Source: Cannabis sativa (Eukaryota > Streptophyta > Magnoliopsida > Rosales > Cannabaceae). From it: a stretch of DNA of 64,000 nucleotides. Numbering within the stretch: position 1 is the stretch's first letter; each line of letters begins with the position of its first letter. Location of the stretch: contig NC_083604.1 in assembly GCF_029168945.1 (NCBI RefSeq), forward strand, positions 64,186,211 through 64,250,210. Reading direction: 5' to 3'. The notes under the pieces are model-generated. The model ran no database searches. It saw only the letters and a list, made by a program, of their open reading frames with translations, and was not told where the DNA came from. Shown in pieces: positions 34,686 to 47,261 of this stretch. The translations under genes and the position numbers were made by a program.

Positions 34686-35187
34686 TTAGACTATATATAT
34701 AGTGTATGTAATATAGCATATACTGATGATATGAAATGCGGAAAATAAACTTTAATCATATCGATAATATATGCGAATGAAAGGATCGATGCTTGTCAGT
34801 GATTTGATCTTTGAGCTTGATCCTGCGATAGCTTTGGTATTGGAGTTCGGGCTTCCTCGCTCTCTCAACTCTCTTTAGATGGAATTTCTTTGAATGGATT
34901 CGGAATGAGTGAGGAGCTCGGGGGAGAGACCTTATATTTATAGGTGAGATACTCCATGATATCTGCGCGTTAATTGTCAGAATATTTTGACAATTAATTC
35001 GGAGAAATCAAATCGGGTAATGAATATAGAAATCGGCAATTATATAGAATATTACGTAATTGATTTTGTCAGGATTGATGAATATAAAATATTCATTTAT
35101 CAGAAAATCAATTATTTATTTATTTCCTTAAATAGAAAATTATTTCCTTAATTAGAAAATAATTTCCATATATAAAATATTCTAATA
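34686..35187 (-). repeat. 5' LTR of copia element 2 (502 bp)
   Basis: Matches 27516-28023 along its whole length. It lacks the last two bases (CA) at the primer-site side. Many differences fall at sites that are CAG or CTG in the other LTR. Confidence 0.9.
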
Positions 35188-35192
35188 GGTCT

Positions 35193-35778
35193 AACATGAA
35201 CCTAATATTATACATATATACGAACAATGCAATTTTTAATCCAAGAAAACTCAAATATAAATATAATATTATACCATTAGTGCCCTAGAGATACGAAATT
35301 TTTTCTCATTTGTTAAAACAAATTCACCTTTATGACTTGTTTTCATATACGAAAATTAGAGTATATTGCTATTAGACATTAGTAGTGCCTAGCACTTTCT
35401 TGATATATTGCGTTGTGATTGGTTAGCGATATTTCTTAAAATTTTTATATTAAATTATATAGAATCCGATACTTAATTGGACAAAAAACAATATTTAGAC
35501 AAATAACGATATTGACACATAAAGTTGCTAAGCACCGCTACTTCTTTTTTAGCATTTCTCGGAAAATTATTATTTACATATAATTCCATTTCACATGATT
35601 GGTACAATTAACCAAACCATTTAATGATATGAGAGAGAGACACACACAACCATTTAATGATATGAGAGAGAGAGACACACACCCGTATCCCATATATATC
35701 AAGTTGGAGTTGAGACAGAGTATGGACTCGTAAATCAATCGTGGATATGAAACTAATGAATAGTCAATTATTATTAAG
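35193..35778. other. Duplicated flank, unit A, with a 32-bp tandem repeat
   Basis: Aligns with 59075-59930 of unit B except for about 510 bases present only in B (59325-59838). A direct repeat of CCATTTAATGATATGAGAGAG occurs at 35612-35684. No gene seen. Confidence 0.6.
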
Positions 35779-37645
35779 GTGAAATTTACATGATATATTT
35801 TCTTTGTTATAAAAATACTTTGACACGCTTACATTTATATTTTTACTGTTTATATGTATTTGGCAGTATACTGCCATTAGTTATAGGTTTTTATATATTA
35901 GTTTATCCCCATTTTTTATACATTTCTTTTTTTTTAGTTCGGCAGTGTACTGCCTTTTAATTCAGCTCTATTTTTTTTTATTGGTTGTGTAAAAGTGACT
36001 AATTCTTTATTTTTTTTTTTATTTTAATAGATTTAAAAAATTATTATTTATTATTATTATTAATATTTAATAATTATTATATTATCTTTTCATTAAATGG
36101 TTGATGAGATGTGGGCTGTCACAAAAATAACATATTTTTTTTTTACTTTTTTTTATTATTTAAATAGATTTAAAAATCTCACCTCCATGTCCCACTATTT
36201 ATCAAATACCTTTCCTTCTAAAATACTTGCAGATGTTCTTTTTAGAAGATGAGTGGACTCATCTGATGAACATGAAGATAATGTGTCATGTAATAGTAAT
36301 TGCTCCTCTTCTATTCTTCTTCTTCTTCTTCATGGGTCTCTTTCTTTTCTTTTGTTTTTTTTCAAAATCCATACACTTATCATCTTTTTTCTCACTATCT
36401 TCCTCCTTAAGTTCTCTTATTTTCTCCATTAACATGTAAATTTTTTATTTTATTTCTTCTTCTTCTTCTTCTTCTTCTTCTTCTTCTTCTTCTTCTTCTT
36501 CTTCTTCTTCTTCTTCTTCTCATTGTTTTAGTTTTTTTAATTTTTAGTCACACTTTTAGGGGGAAATAAAAGAGTGGTTTTTTTATTTTGATTTTCTAGA
36601 TATGTTCTTGCAAATATAGGTTCTGGTACTTCAAAGAACACTAAATCAAAAAATACCCTCAATCTGTGTTGGAGAACTCCGACTCTAATTTTGAGTTTGA
36701 GCCAAAGTTCCAAAGTCTCACAAATCTGATAAGGTTTTTTTCTATTGATCTTATGTTGTTTTAGGATTTTTGTCAAGTTGATTATATTTTCTATTTCTTT
36801 TTTTTTTTACTTGCATGTTTTTTTTTTGTTAGTCATATTTAATAGTTTTCTGTTTGTTTGACTCTGTGCCTTGTTGTTGTTTTGATTTTATTTTGTTAAC
36901 TCTTAGGAAAAGGGTAAATACCAAGTGAAGATTGTTCAATCAACTGATCTGTTTGAAGACATAATTAGGAAAAGGGTTGTTGAGGTGTGTCATTTCATTA
37001 TTTTAGTTTTAATGTTTTTTTATGCTTGTTTTTTATGTTCTTTATTTTTTTTTTTTTTGTTGTTTTAGTAGTGTTTTCTTATGTTTTTTTATAGGATTGG
37101 GAATCCAAGTATACCCGATCGGAATACTACCATTCCAGAGTTTTTTTATGCTTGTTTTTTATGTTCTTTATTTAATTTTTTTTTTTTTGTGTTGTTTTAG
37201 TAGTGTTTTCTTTTTTTTTTTTATAGGATTGTCACATTCTCTTGAAATAATTTTTTCCCATTGTCCATTGCCCTTTATGAGAACTGGTATAGATTTCATG
37301 TCATGTCATTTTTTACAATATTTCATTTATGTGGCCTTTTTTCATATTAATACAACAGTAAAATAACACTACAAAACAGTAATTTGTTGTTGATTTAATA
37401 ATTTTATCTCTTTGCCAGATTTTATATTTTTTTCTGGTGTTTCTATAATTCCGGTGTTGATTTGTCCGTCCCCAACCACGAAGGAGAGGTGCCGTTTGTG
37501 TTTTGTTACTGTTTACAGTATAAAAGTAAATATATTGGGACTAGGCAGTATAAAAGAAATAAAAATGGGCTTGGACAGTAAAAATGTAAAGTTTGCCGTG
37601 TCCCAGTATTTTTAAAAACATTTAGTAAAAAAATAGTATTTTTAT
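35779..37645. mobile_element. Mutator-like insert with ~80-bp degenerate inverted ends
   Basis: Present in unit A only. The left end has AAAAATACTTTGACACG then ATATTTTTACTG. The right end, read in reverse, has AAAAATACTGGGACACGG then CATTTTTACTG. Between are palindromes GGCAGTATACTGCC (35862) and GGCAGTGTACTGCC (35942), a TTC repeat, and two tandem copies of a ~125-bp unit (37012-37137 and 37138-37230). No transposase is seen. Target duplication not resolved. Confidence 0.55.
36447..36520. repeat. (TTC)n microsatellite
   Basis: About 24 consecutive TTC triplets. Confidence 0.97.
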
Positions 37646-39031
37646 AAGTTTCTCTTTCTATGATCAAAGTATCTCCAATGGTATAAATATATACATATAT
37701 AAATAAATTTTAGCTAAATTTAATATATATTAAAAGTGGTATTAAATTTAATACAAAATATAATAAAAATCACATTTTACTTTATAATATATATTATTTT
37801 TTTTATTTAATATTTTATCACTCATCTGTAATTACTAATTTTTTATCCTTTTATTTATACACTACCTATTAGAGATAGTCTCATTTCATGAGTGGATAAC
37901 TAATAATAGAAGAGCTAATCTATCTGCTATCAAGCCAGTTTTTAATGCGAGCGTTTATAGCATACTAGCTAATCTAAAAGCCCTTTTTTTTTGGCAAAAT
38001 TGTGTATACTTTTTCAATATTTGTTACAATTAATTAGTGGGATTAGGGAATGAGAATGAGCAATGAATTTGATTATCTTGTTTAATTCTCTAATTATTTT
38101 TAAGCAACGAGAATAAAATTTGTGAGTTCCACACTAATTTGAGATTGAAGAATGGGAGTGACAAACTCATGGGATTTCCATTCTTATTTTTTCTTAAATT
38201 ATGAATTTTTGACCTTCATTTAATTTTTTTTATACGAGTCCAACATACAATTAAAATTTTAATCAAAGTGGTTTTGTTATTTCAAATAAAATATTATGAT
38301 TCTAATATAGTGTAAACACATCAATGAGAATACTTCTTATCTTGATATCGATTCTTGGAAATCAAGCAAATAACTTTCTCTTATTCTGATTCATCAATCA
38401 AATTGATGGTTGTTATTTACATATCTGGAGAGGTGAGATGTGGCTCCTCTAGGGGGCCCACTAAAGTACTCGACCCATCAACTAGTCCATGCAAATGAAC
38501 AAGACGACTCATCGCCCGAATGGATGCGAATTTGGACAGCATGTCCAAGAATAATTTGGATCTGCAAGCTCCTGAAAGTATAGTTCAACTGTAATTAAAT
38601 TCTAAGGATAAAGTAATGTTGGGAACCCAACATGGATATCCCAAGGGTACGCTTCTAACATAATCCCTAAGGAATCTAGTGACCTGTACCACTGTGAGAT
38701 TCCAGGATGGCTCGTGGCTAAAGGATGATTACCTGTTTGTGCATTGCACCCATAATCTGACATTCTCTTTCCCCACAGTGGTGCACACACCAGTTGTCAT
38801 CGTTAATAATACCAAGTACTGTACAACATATTACTCTTTAAAATTGGGCCCCACCTACGCAACCCAATAGCTTAAGAAAGCACAAATTCAATGTATTTTA
38901 CCCCATTAACGAGTTTTATTAAAAAAAAAAACTAATTTGATGAGTTCATATTTATGTTCTTAATATGACCAATTTATATATTAAGATTCTTAAATTGATT
39001 CTTTAAATTACTAATTAGCTTGATTATAATT
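37646..39031. other. Duplicated non-coding flank, unit A
   Basis: Aligns with 59940-62384 of unit B after removing the B-specific MITE and LINE. The stretch 38380-38880 is GC-richer and well conserved with 61690-62230 but keeps no shared open frame. Identity unknown; it could be a piece of an old retrotransposon. Confidence 0.55.
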
Positions 39032-40346
39032 TGTTAGGTTATTTTAAAAACTAAATATACATTTAGAGTCATTTCGATAGATGGTAGCATATTTTGGTGG
39101 AAAATAGTGGAAGCCGACAAGCTCGATTTTATAAGGTGGAACTTAATTACAAATTTTGATGACCTCAGAGGCAGAACTGGAGTTGGTGTACAATATGAAA
39201 GTTGTAGATCTCGTTCTCAACTTTCCAAAACAACTTGACTCGTCTAATTTTAGGTTGTATTGAAGAAGTTACGACCAAAATACTAATCACGTGACAAATT
39301 TGTATATTTCTTGGCAAAATTTGTATATTTAGCTTTTTTTTAGTGAGATATTTTTAAGGGTTATAAATAGGACTTCTAGTGTACGAATTTTAGCACTTTT
39401 GAGCTACGAAATTAAAAGAGAAACTCAGAGAGAGAGAGAGAGAGAGTAAGAAGAAGACAGAGATTCCGACTTCGAACGTTCTACATCATAGTTCTTTTTC
39501 TTCTCCTTAAACTCTTAATATTTATTATGATTTTGATTATAATGTCTAGTTCTGAGTAGTTCCTTTTTAGTTAAGGATTATTTCAAAACTCGAGACATGA
39601 TTTTTTAGTTTCATTGATGAATATGTTAATTTCTAGTTTCTATTATATCAAAATGCTTCTATTCTTCTACGTTCAATGTCATGATTGATGCTTTAATCTT
39701 ATTTAGATGATCACTAAATTGAATTTTAGTTTAATCTATTGTAATCTTAGGATTACTATTCACCTAATAGTCTAGAATTCTAAGTGTTGTAATAAATTGC
39801 AATTTCTAATATTGTCAAATGTATCTTTAATTATGATGAAGAATAGAACCTAGGTTGAATGAATTATATACTTTATTAATTTATTGCCTAGATTAATCTA
39901 TCGCTATTGAACTTAAAGTTTTATCTAAGTTAAATAAATTACATGCTTCGTGGATTTACTGGTTAGGTAAAAGAGTTAATTATTGAGCGATTCACCTTAA
40001 TTACATGCAATAGGGAGATTGAGATAATTAACTGCTTTAGTGTTATCTTGGGGTTTAATAGTTTGATTGAAAATCTAAAATAACATTCATTATTAGGAAT
40101 TAAGAATGATTATTGAGGGTGGAGAACTATTTCTTGAATATCGTAGTATCTCATTCTACTTGTTTTTTTATTTATGCTATTTACTCTTCATAATTAAAAC
40201 CTCCTTTTTTAATTCTTGTTACTGATTTTGAATAATAAATTGATAATAGTCCTCGTGGGATCGACTTATATTTACCGTTATACTGAAGCAATTGGTAATA
40301 TAAAAATAAAAATTAGTAAATTTATTGTGGTAAACGATACACATCA
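39032..40346 (+). repeat. Ty3/gypsy LTR remnant, unit A
   Basis: Likely runs from TGTTAGGTTATT to ACACATCA, followed by a primer-site-like sequence. It contains TTATAAATAG at 39361-39370. The sister copy at 62385-63746 shows the insertion predates the duplication. The left border is inferred from the TG only. Confidence 0.6.
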
Positions 40347-40348
40347 AA

Positions 40349-40370
40349 TTTTTGGCGCTATTACCAGAGA
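40349..40370 (+). promoter_or_regulatory. gypsy primer binding site, unit A
   Basis: TTTTTGGCGCTATTACCAG follows the LTR end; plant gypsy elements often have TTTGGCGCC-GTTGCCGGGGA here. It is degenerate. The sister site in unit B (63749) is closer to that form. Confidence 0.65.
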
Positions 40371-40599
40371 CTATTTTATTCAATTTGTTATTCATTTTTT
40401 TTCTTGTTACTAACTTGTTCTTTGAGTACGTTGTGGTTTTAATTTTAAGATCTTTCTTCAAAACCATGGCAATGTACAATCAATAATACTGTTATGCATA
40501 TTATATCTCGCCACAAGTATATTAATATGATCGCTATACAACACTAATGCATACAATCAATAATGGAGAGATTATTTTAGCACTTCTACACTGGGATCA

Positions 40600-40745
40600 A
40601 TCAATATGTTCAACCAACTTCTTACTATCCTCCTGTAGCACCACAAGATCAAGATCATTCTCTTACTGATCTGCTCAACACTTTGGAGGCTTTTACTATT
40701 TTGATAGAATAAAATATTGCACAGTTTCAAGAACATACTCATGTT
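40600..40745 (+). pseudogene. gypsy Gag N-terminal fragment
   Basis: One frame reads NQYVQPTSYYPPVAPQDQD followed by SLTDLLNTLEAF, the style of gypsy Gag N-termini. A stop soon follows and the LINE at 40740 replaces the rest. Confidence 0.45.
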
Positions 40746-43190
40746 GCACCTAACTTCTTTTTCTCCAAATTCTCAAAACATCTAAGGAGAAACTCCTTAA
40801 TATCATAATTACCATTTGCAAGATAAAATTGTTTAAAAGAAGACTTCCTCCACATACAAATCTAGCAATGGAACACTCTAAGAGGGCATGAGAGATAGAC
40901 TCCAGTTTACAAGAGTAAAGAGAGCAAGTAGGGTTATCTAAGACTTTCATCTTGTAGAGGTTCAAAGTAAAAGGCAGGACATGATTGAAAGTTTTCTAAA
41001 TGAAATGCTTGATTTTGGGGGTGGGGGATCTTTAATGTCCAAACAATTTTTCACTAGCTTTTAAAACATGAAAGATTGGAAGAAGAGGGAGAAGGGGAAT
41101 AGGAAGAGGACTTAGCCAAGTGGTAAGTAGAATTTATAGTTAAAATACTTAAGGAATGATGCACCCAAATGAGACTATCAGCAGAAGAAAGATCAATTGG
41201 GACTTGAAGAATAGCATCCACAACATCTAGAGGAAAGAAAAGATTAAGTTTAGTGATATCCCAACATCTAGCCTCATCAATAAAGACAGGCATAGTAAGG
41301 GTAGGAGAGGGAGGACCATTCAAAAAACTGGGGGAGTTCAAATGAGGAATCCAATTTGAGTTGACAGCAAAAATATATTTACATTGCCCACTTTCCAACA
41401 AAGGCATTTGAGAAGCAGATCTCTTCCCCAAAGGAGACTCCTCTAAGTAGCCGAGGAGTAATGGCCTTTTGAAGTAGTGAGGAAGTCATTTCATTAAAAG
41501 TATTTAGCCTTTAAAAGTGAAGACAAGAGAGAAGAGGGATTGGACATGACTCTCCAAGCCTGCTTTGCAACCATGGCCTGATTATGATGGTGAATAGATT
41601 TAACACCTAGGCTCACAAAGAACTTTGAATCACAAACCTTTGATCACCCCTTCTAATGAATTTTTCCTTTCTTGCTCGCTGCCCCCACCAGAAACTAGCC
41701 ATAAGGCTCTCAAGACTCTTAGAAGTGGACACATGTAATTTGAAATAGAACATGGCATACGAAGGAACAACCTAGACCACAACCTTAATCAGAGTTTTTT
41801 TACCAACCTAAGAAAAAAAACCATGGAAGAGCCGCGTAACCAGACCACATCAACTTTCCATTCCAAGCATTCATTTTAGAAGAAACATTTTGAATCGTGT
41901 AATGAAAGATAGATTTGCTAATTCTACAAATACATTGGGGAACTCCTAAGCACTTTCTAACAAGCCATCGTTGCAAAGACCCAACTAGCCACAGAAAAAC
42001 TCTCTATCCCTAGAACTAGTGTTGGGGAAGACAGAACAGAGGACTTGGCAAAATTAACTACCTGACTAGTAGCACGCTTATAAACATCAAAAATTTCCTT
42101 GATAACCAAACAAGACTTGTTACTAACAGTAGTAAATAGAAGGTTATCATCAATAAAAAGCAGGAGTGAGATATCAGGGGTAGTTCTACAAATAGAAATA
42201 CCAGCAAAATCCTTAGCTTGCTCTCGGACACGAATGGCTGCTAAAAGACCCTCAGCCACCAGTAAAAATAAGTAGCTAAGGGGACAAGGGGTCACCTTGC
42301 CTAATACTCCTAGTAGAAATAGAACTGTAAAAAAAACACTCGTTAATGAGAAATTTAAAGAAAATCAAGGAAATACACTTAATAATAATGGAAACAAAAC
42401 GAGAAGGGAAACTTAAATGATATAGAATAGCTTCAATTAAGCTTCACTCTACCATGCCAAATGCCTTCTCCATATCAAGCTTCAAGGCAGGCCAACCAAT
42501 TTGTCCCCTTCTTCCAATGATAGAGAGCATTAACAACCTCATTAGTAATAAAAATATTATAAAGAATCAGACAGTCCAAAAGGAAAGCACTTTAATTTTG
42601 AGCAATTAGAGTGTTCAGGAGAAGCTTAATCCTGTTGGATAAAACCTTGGTAACTACTTTATAAAGAGCAGAACACAAATTAATAGGCCTTTTAGAGGCA
42701 TCCTTTTTCTTAGGAACAAGACCAATAACAATATCATTAATTAAAGAGACCTCAGAGTCATTAGTAAGGACAACAAAGATAGCCTTACAAAACTCAGGAC
42801 CCAAAACTGACCAATTTTTTTTTCATAAAAATGAACATTTAAAGCATCTATCTCGGAGTATTTAAAGCCCCCTTCACCTCAGCTTCCTCAAAAGGGGCTT
42901 CAAGCAAAGAAACCTGAGAGGGATTAAGTCTACAAGAGATCCCAGTCAAAATAGCAGAAATGGCATCCCAGTCAGCTCATTGAGATGTAAAAAGATTACT
43001 ATAAGAGTTAATAGTATCACTAACATAGATGCCATCATCAAGAGTAATGTACCTTATGAAGTTAGTTTTCATCCTAGTAGAGACTTTATGAAAGCACTTA
43101 GTGTTCTTATTATCGGTATTTAAGTTAGTTAGCCCTAGAACGTTGCTTCCAATAAATCTCATCTTTGTACGAAGCTAGAGGTAGCTTTGT
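40740..43190 (-). mobile_element. Decayed L1-type LINE 2
   Basis: Minus-strand pieces in order: linker ending SNLFTSQ (42977-43162), RT start LVPKKKDASKRPINLCSALYKVVTKVLSNRI (42592-42804), RT catalytic region CPLSYLFLLVAEGL to LLLFIDDNLLF (41957-42295), a spacer piece (41054-41431) and zf-RVT CSLYSCKLESISHALLECS (40750-40965). Many frameshifts, no ORF1 and no clear poly-A or target duplication. It lies inside the gypsy Gag fragment. Confidence 0.85.
41957..42804 (-). pseudogene. LINE 2 reverse transcriptase fragments
   Basis: The family motifs PINLCSALYK and FIDDNLLF (usual FADD) are visible, separated by frame changes. No intact product is possible. Confidence 0.82.
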
Positions 43191-44499
43191 TAATTATAGG
43201 TTCTCTTAATGTATTTATTTTACTTTACTTATAAAATTAAACAAAAATCATTTCATAATAAAATTCATATTTTTTTATATAAAAAAATTGAATTATTTTC
43301 AAAGTTTTTTTGATAGAAAAAAGACATAAATTTTCAAACAGGTCCCATTATTGTTGCCCTGTTATAAAATCAGCACAAATTAATGATACTGTCATTGATC
43401 TTGTTCATTGAACATATGATATATAATTGGCTTTTATTTTAGGTAAAAAGTTTGTTCAGCACTTTTTCTTTTCTCATTTATTTTTAGTTAAACCCTTACA
43501 AAATTACGAAAAAAGGAGAATTATTTCATATACTATTTTTTAACTTTTTTAAAAAAAAAAATTTACAGTTTGGAGTGATAGTTTATTATGTTGGTTGCTA
43601 TGTAAGTTTTTACCTAAATTTCTGTAAAAATGTTAAAAAAAATAATAATAATAATAAAAATAAAAAACCTATTTTTAAAGTGTAAAAATAAAGAACAAAA
43701 CCTAAAAAAAAATAAACCGTTTTCCAACCACTTATTTGCATTATCATTTATTCTAATAAAATCTTATTCAACGATTTTTTTTTTTTAAAAAAAAAAAGAA
43801 AAAGAAAAAAAGACTTAATCAAATAAATAATTAAAACAATTTAATTCAATAATAAAAAAAAAATCGCCGTACTAACATATTTTTAAAGAGCTCATATGTA
43901 ATTATGTATACACTAAAATACAAATATTTAGAATCACAATATTTCAGCATTTCTTCTTCTAGCTATTATGTTTATATATAGTTGAGGTTTCGTAAATGAC
44001 TAACCCAATATACAAATCTTCTTAATTATCACTGTATATACGTTCATAATATTGCTCATTGTTATTTCTAAGAACAGTAATGATAATGATGTGTACGTAC
44101 ATATCATTACTCTTGTATGAATTCTTACATTTTAGGGGCCAAACTTAATGGCGATCACATGGCGCCTAACCAGAACCAGAGCACAGACTAGTACTGCAAC
44201 CATCACAACCCAATATAGAATTAAAGACAATATTAAATGTGAAATCGAATGATTGATCATGTCAGTACAACACACTGATTTTAATAATGTCAAATAATTC
44301 ATCCCATAACTTTATTTTCTCACTTGAGCCGTACAGCTTAATGAAATTGGAATACTTTTTGAGAAATAATAGTATGAAGTGTTAAACATATAATATAGCA
44401 TTGGGTTTCAAAGTAATTTGCCACTAAACTATATCTTACTGTTTAATTTCTGTTTTACCGTAATACTCTCTCGTCCGCCATATAAGCTCACCTTAATTA
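43191..44499. other. AT-rich intergenic DNA
   Basis: Homopolymer-rich; no gene, RNA or bounded element recognised. Confidence 0.5.
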
Positions 44500-44504
44500 C
44501 CCAC

Positions 44505-45701
44505 TGTTAGGCTAAAATTAGTCTAAGATTCGGGTCATATTTCGGTTAGTTTTCACTCTTTGTTTCTAGTTTTAGGGCTATATTACGCTTGATTCTTTTG
44601 TTTCAGGTCCTCGGGCATTTAAAGAAAGTATGTACAAGAATTGAGGAAAATGGTGAAAGAATCGAGAAGAAAAACCAAGATTGGTGTCGCTGCCTGTTCC
44701 CGTCGCGACGGGGAATTTGCCAGTCGCGACGGGAACTGGCAGAAAGTTTTCAAGAAATTCGAAGTTGAACTCCCGTCGCGACGGGGGCTTTGCCAGTCGC
44801 GACGGGGACCCTTATGACGGGATTTTTGGGCAGTTTCGTAATTTCACGAATTTTAAAGATGAGAATTGGTTTAAATAGTAAGGGTTCGTGAAAATTAGAG
44901 AGGATTCAGAATTGGAACCCTAGAAACAAAGGAGGAGGCTAGAAGAGCGGCTTGTGGCGACCCGGATCAATTGCTTCAACTAGTTCTTTCTCTTCTCTTT
45001 AATTTTTCTATGTTCTTTTCTATTTCAATGTTAATTATGGATTTGATTATGGATGTTTTGAACAAAACTTCTATTTAGGGAGAATGATGAATGTTGTTTA
45101 AGTTTTTCCTAGTTAATGAATAATTGCCATTCCTCCATCTTGATTGTGAATACTATTCATATTTGTGTTTAATTTCCATGTGCAAGATTGATCACCTTTT
45201 ACATGTTTTATGATCTCAATTCAAAATCTGAAAAGTGAGAATTGAGAATGCTAAAATTGGATAGTCTAGGTTTTGATGTGAAACGAAAGTATTTACATAG
45301 CCTTTGTGACATTTAGATTATTGCTTAATGCTGATTTCATGTTAGTTTAATTAAGAGATTAATTAGAGAGCATGAGATTTAGAACCTAGAAGATCTGAAA
45401 AGAGCTAGGTTAATTCATAATCTGTCATTCACTTCAAGAGAAGGATAGCATTTAAACATTAACATTGGTAACTTAACAACAGGATTCGTCTCCCTATTTT
45501 CTTATCTTGATTAATCTTCCTTTTGTTAGTTTTAATTTTCTGAATTGTTTTATTTAATTCATAAAAAGTATTCTTTTACCAGATAGAATCAATAGTATAA
45601 TTTAGTAGTAATTAGTCCAATTCCCTGTGGTTCGACCTCACCTGTGTGAGTTTACTACTTGATTGCGTATACTTGCGTAGTGATTAATAATTTTCGCAAC
45701 A
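44505..45701 (+). mobile_element. Ty3/gypsy solo LTR (1.2 kb)
   Basis: Runs from TGTTAGGCTAAAATTAG to TTTTCGCAACA, with a perfect 5-bp duplication CCCAC (44500-44504, 45702-45706). Near the 3' end it has TCCCTGTGGTTCGACCTCAC, a phrase common in plant gypsy LTR ends. No internal domains remain. Confidence 0.92.
44698..44812. repeat. Four CGTCGCGACGGG palindromic units in the solo LTR
   Basis: TCGCGA cores occur four times in about 100 bases, alternating CCCGTCGCGACGGG and CCAGTCGCGACGGG. They are GC-rich islands in an AT-rich LTR. Confidence 0.9.
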
Positions 45702-45706
45702 CCCAC

Positions 45707-46329
45707 TGTATTATATTTTTACACTCTCTACCCCATGATGTAATACAAAGAAATATATCGAACATGAGGTTGAAGTTCGCCACGTGAAAGGATTGATATG
45801 ATATGAGACCCTACAACAGTTTTGAATTTTGATCTCTCATTATTCCTCATACAACCTTTCATCACTGAAAAAACAGGCATTAATTTTAGCAAAAATATAT
45901 GGTACACAGATCTCTAAAAAGCTCTTTCAGTACCTCCACCATCTATTTTGGTATTTAGTATTTAAGAGAGTTTAAGAAAAATTATCTCATATACTATTTT
46001 TACAATGGCGTATCATTATTTTTTAGGATTATTTGTTACCACACATTAAAAAAAAAATAATCACGAGTTTAATAAAATATATAAATTTTATTTTCAACAC
46101 TATTCCATATTTACTTAAAAAAATTTAGATGCTTATAAATAACGACGGCACGGCAGCAGTGACCCATCTCCCCCAAAAAAATATTTAACAAAAATACTCT
46201 AAATTTACTTTTTTAAAATACTTATTTTTTTCTAAGATACTACATTTGAAGTTTTATTAAAAAAGTATTCAATTATATTTTTAAAATACTATATTTTAAA
46301 ATTTTTACCATTATATATGTAAAGTCATT
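45707..46329. other. Intergenic DNA, nothing recognised
   Basis: AT-rich; no ORF with family features. Confidence 0.5.
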
Positions 46330-46971
46330 TTTTGGCAAGTTAGTTGACAAAATATTTTTCTTTTACGGTAAGATTGTTTTGCATTCATACTCGATTTTCT
46401 TACCTTGTTTATTCGGTTTTAGTTGCTCTTTTCTATGTTAGGAAAGATGCACTTTTCAGCTGGACTTTCCTTTGTTTGGAAACTTCTTGTAAGAGAAACA
46501 ATTCTATTATGGAAAGTTGGTTTTTTAAGAAAACTTTGATTATTGTCTTTTCCTTATTCAATTCGATTGTACCTTGATAAAATAAGAATATCTAATCTGT
46601 TTTTGGCAAGAATCAAGAATTAATAGAGGATCGGACCCGATTATAGCAAGTTTCCTGTTTCTGGTCTGATCTGCTGCGTTAGCATCCGAATCTGATGTTG
46701 CAGATCGTATTTTTCTAAGAAAAATTTTGTACAGCTGTAGATTCGATCTTGTAGCTGTCTCTAAGGTTTCTATGTTTTATAAATAGAGCCTAGAGAGCAG
46801 CCATTCGAATTAGCTCTTCCATTATTCATTTTTTGCATTTATCTTATTTGAGAGAAGAGTATTTCTTTGTTATGTGAGAGCCTAGTTGTTCATCTAGGTT
46901 CTAGTATTTTATATATCAGTTCTTACTCTATCCTAGAGTTTGTTAAGAACGACTTGACTGAACAAGAGAGT

Positions 46972-47079
46972 GGTCTTCGGGAGAAGACTTGATAAAGCCT
47001 TACTTTGGGAGGAAGTAAGCACTTTGGTCTTCGGGAGAAGACTTGTTGAAACCTTACTTCGGGAGGAAGTAAGCACTCA
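46972..47079 (+). repeat. 54-bp tandem repeat (two units) encoding four hairpins
   Basis: Units start at 46972 and 47026. Each contains GTCTTC-GGGA-GAAGAC and CTTACTT(T/C)-GGGAG-GAAGTAAG. The T/C difference keeps the stem by G-T versus G-C pairing. Confidence 0.9.
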
Positions 47080-47261
47080 CACTTCAAAGACGAAGGTGGT
47101 TCGGGCTTGAAGGTGTTTCAGAAGTCAGATTCATAAAGTGGATTACAAAGGATTGCGGCAATAATTTAGAGGGAGTCTAAACTAGTTTAAGTCAATTGTC
47201 TTTGTAATTTTGATACTTTATTAATTGATTTCATTCTCTGGGCGTGGCCCCGTGCACTAAG

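Larger units (their letters stand above)
27516..35187 (-). mobile_element. Ty1/copia LTR retrotransposon 2, decayed, upstream of UGT copy A
   Basis: Two LTRs (27516-28023 and 34686-35187) in the same orientation are bounded by the 5-bp duplication GGTCT (27511-27515 and 35188-35192). Coding remnants run on the minus strand from Gag (about 32340) to RNase H (about 28325). A long leader (32370-34685) separates Gag from the primer site. The interior is heavily frameshifted. The element is 7.67 kb and absent from unit B. Confidence 0.95.

Noticed and set aside
37012..37230. Coding exons in the tandem 125-bp unit
   Set aside because: Poly-T tracts and short open stretches only; no family match, so kept as part of a Mutator-like insert.
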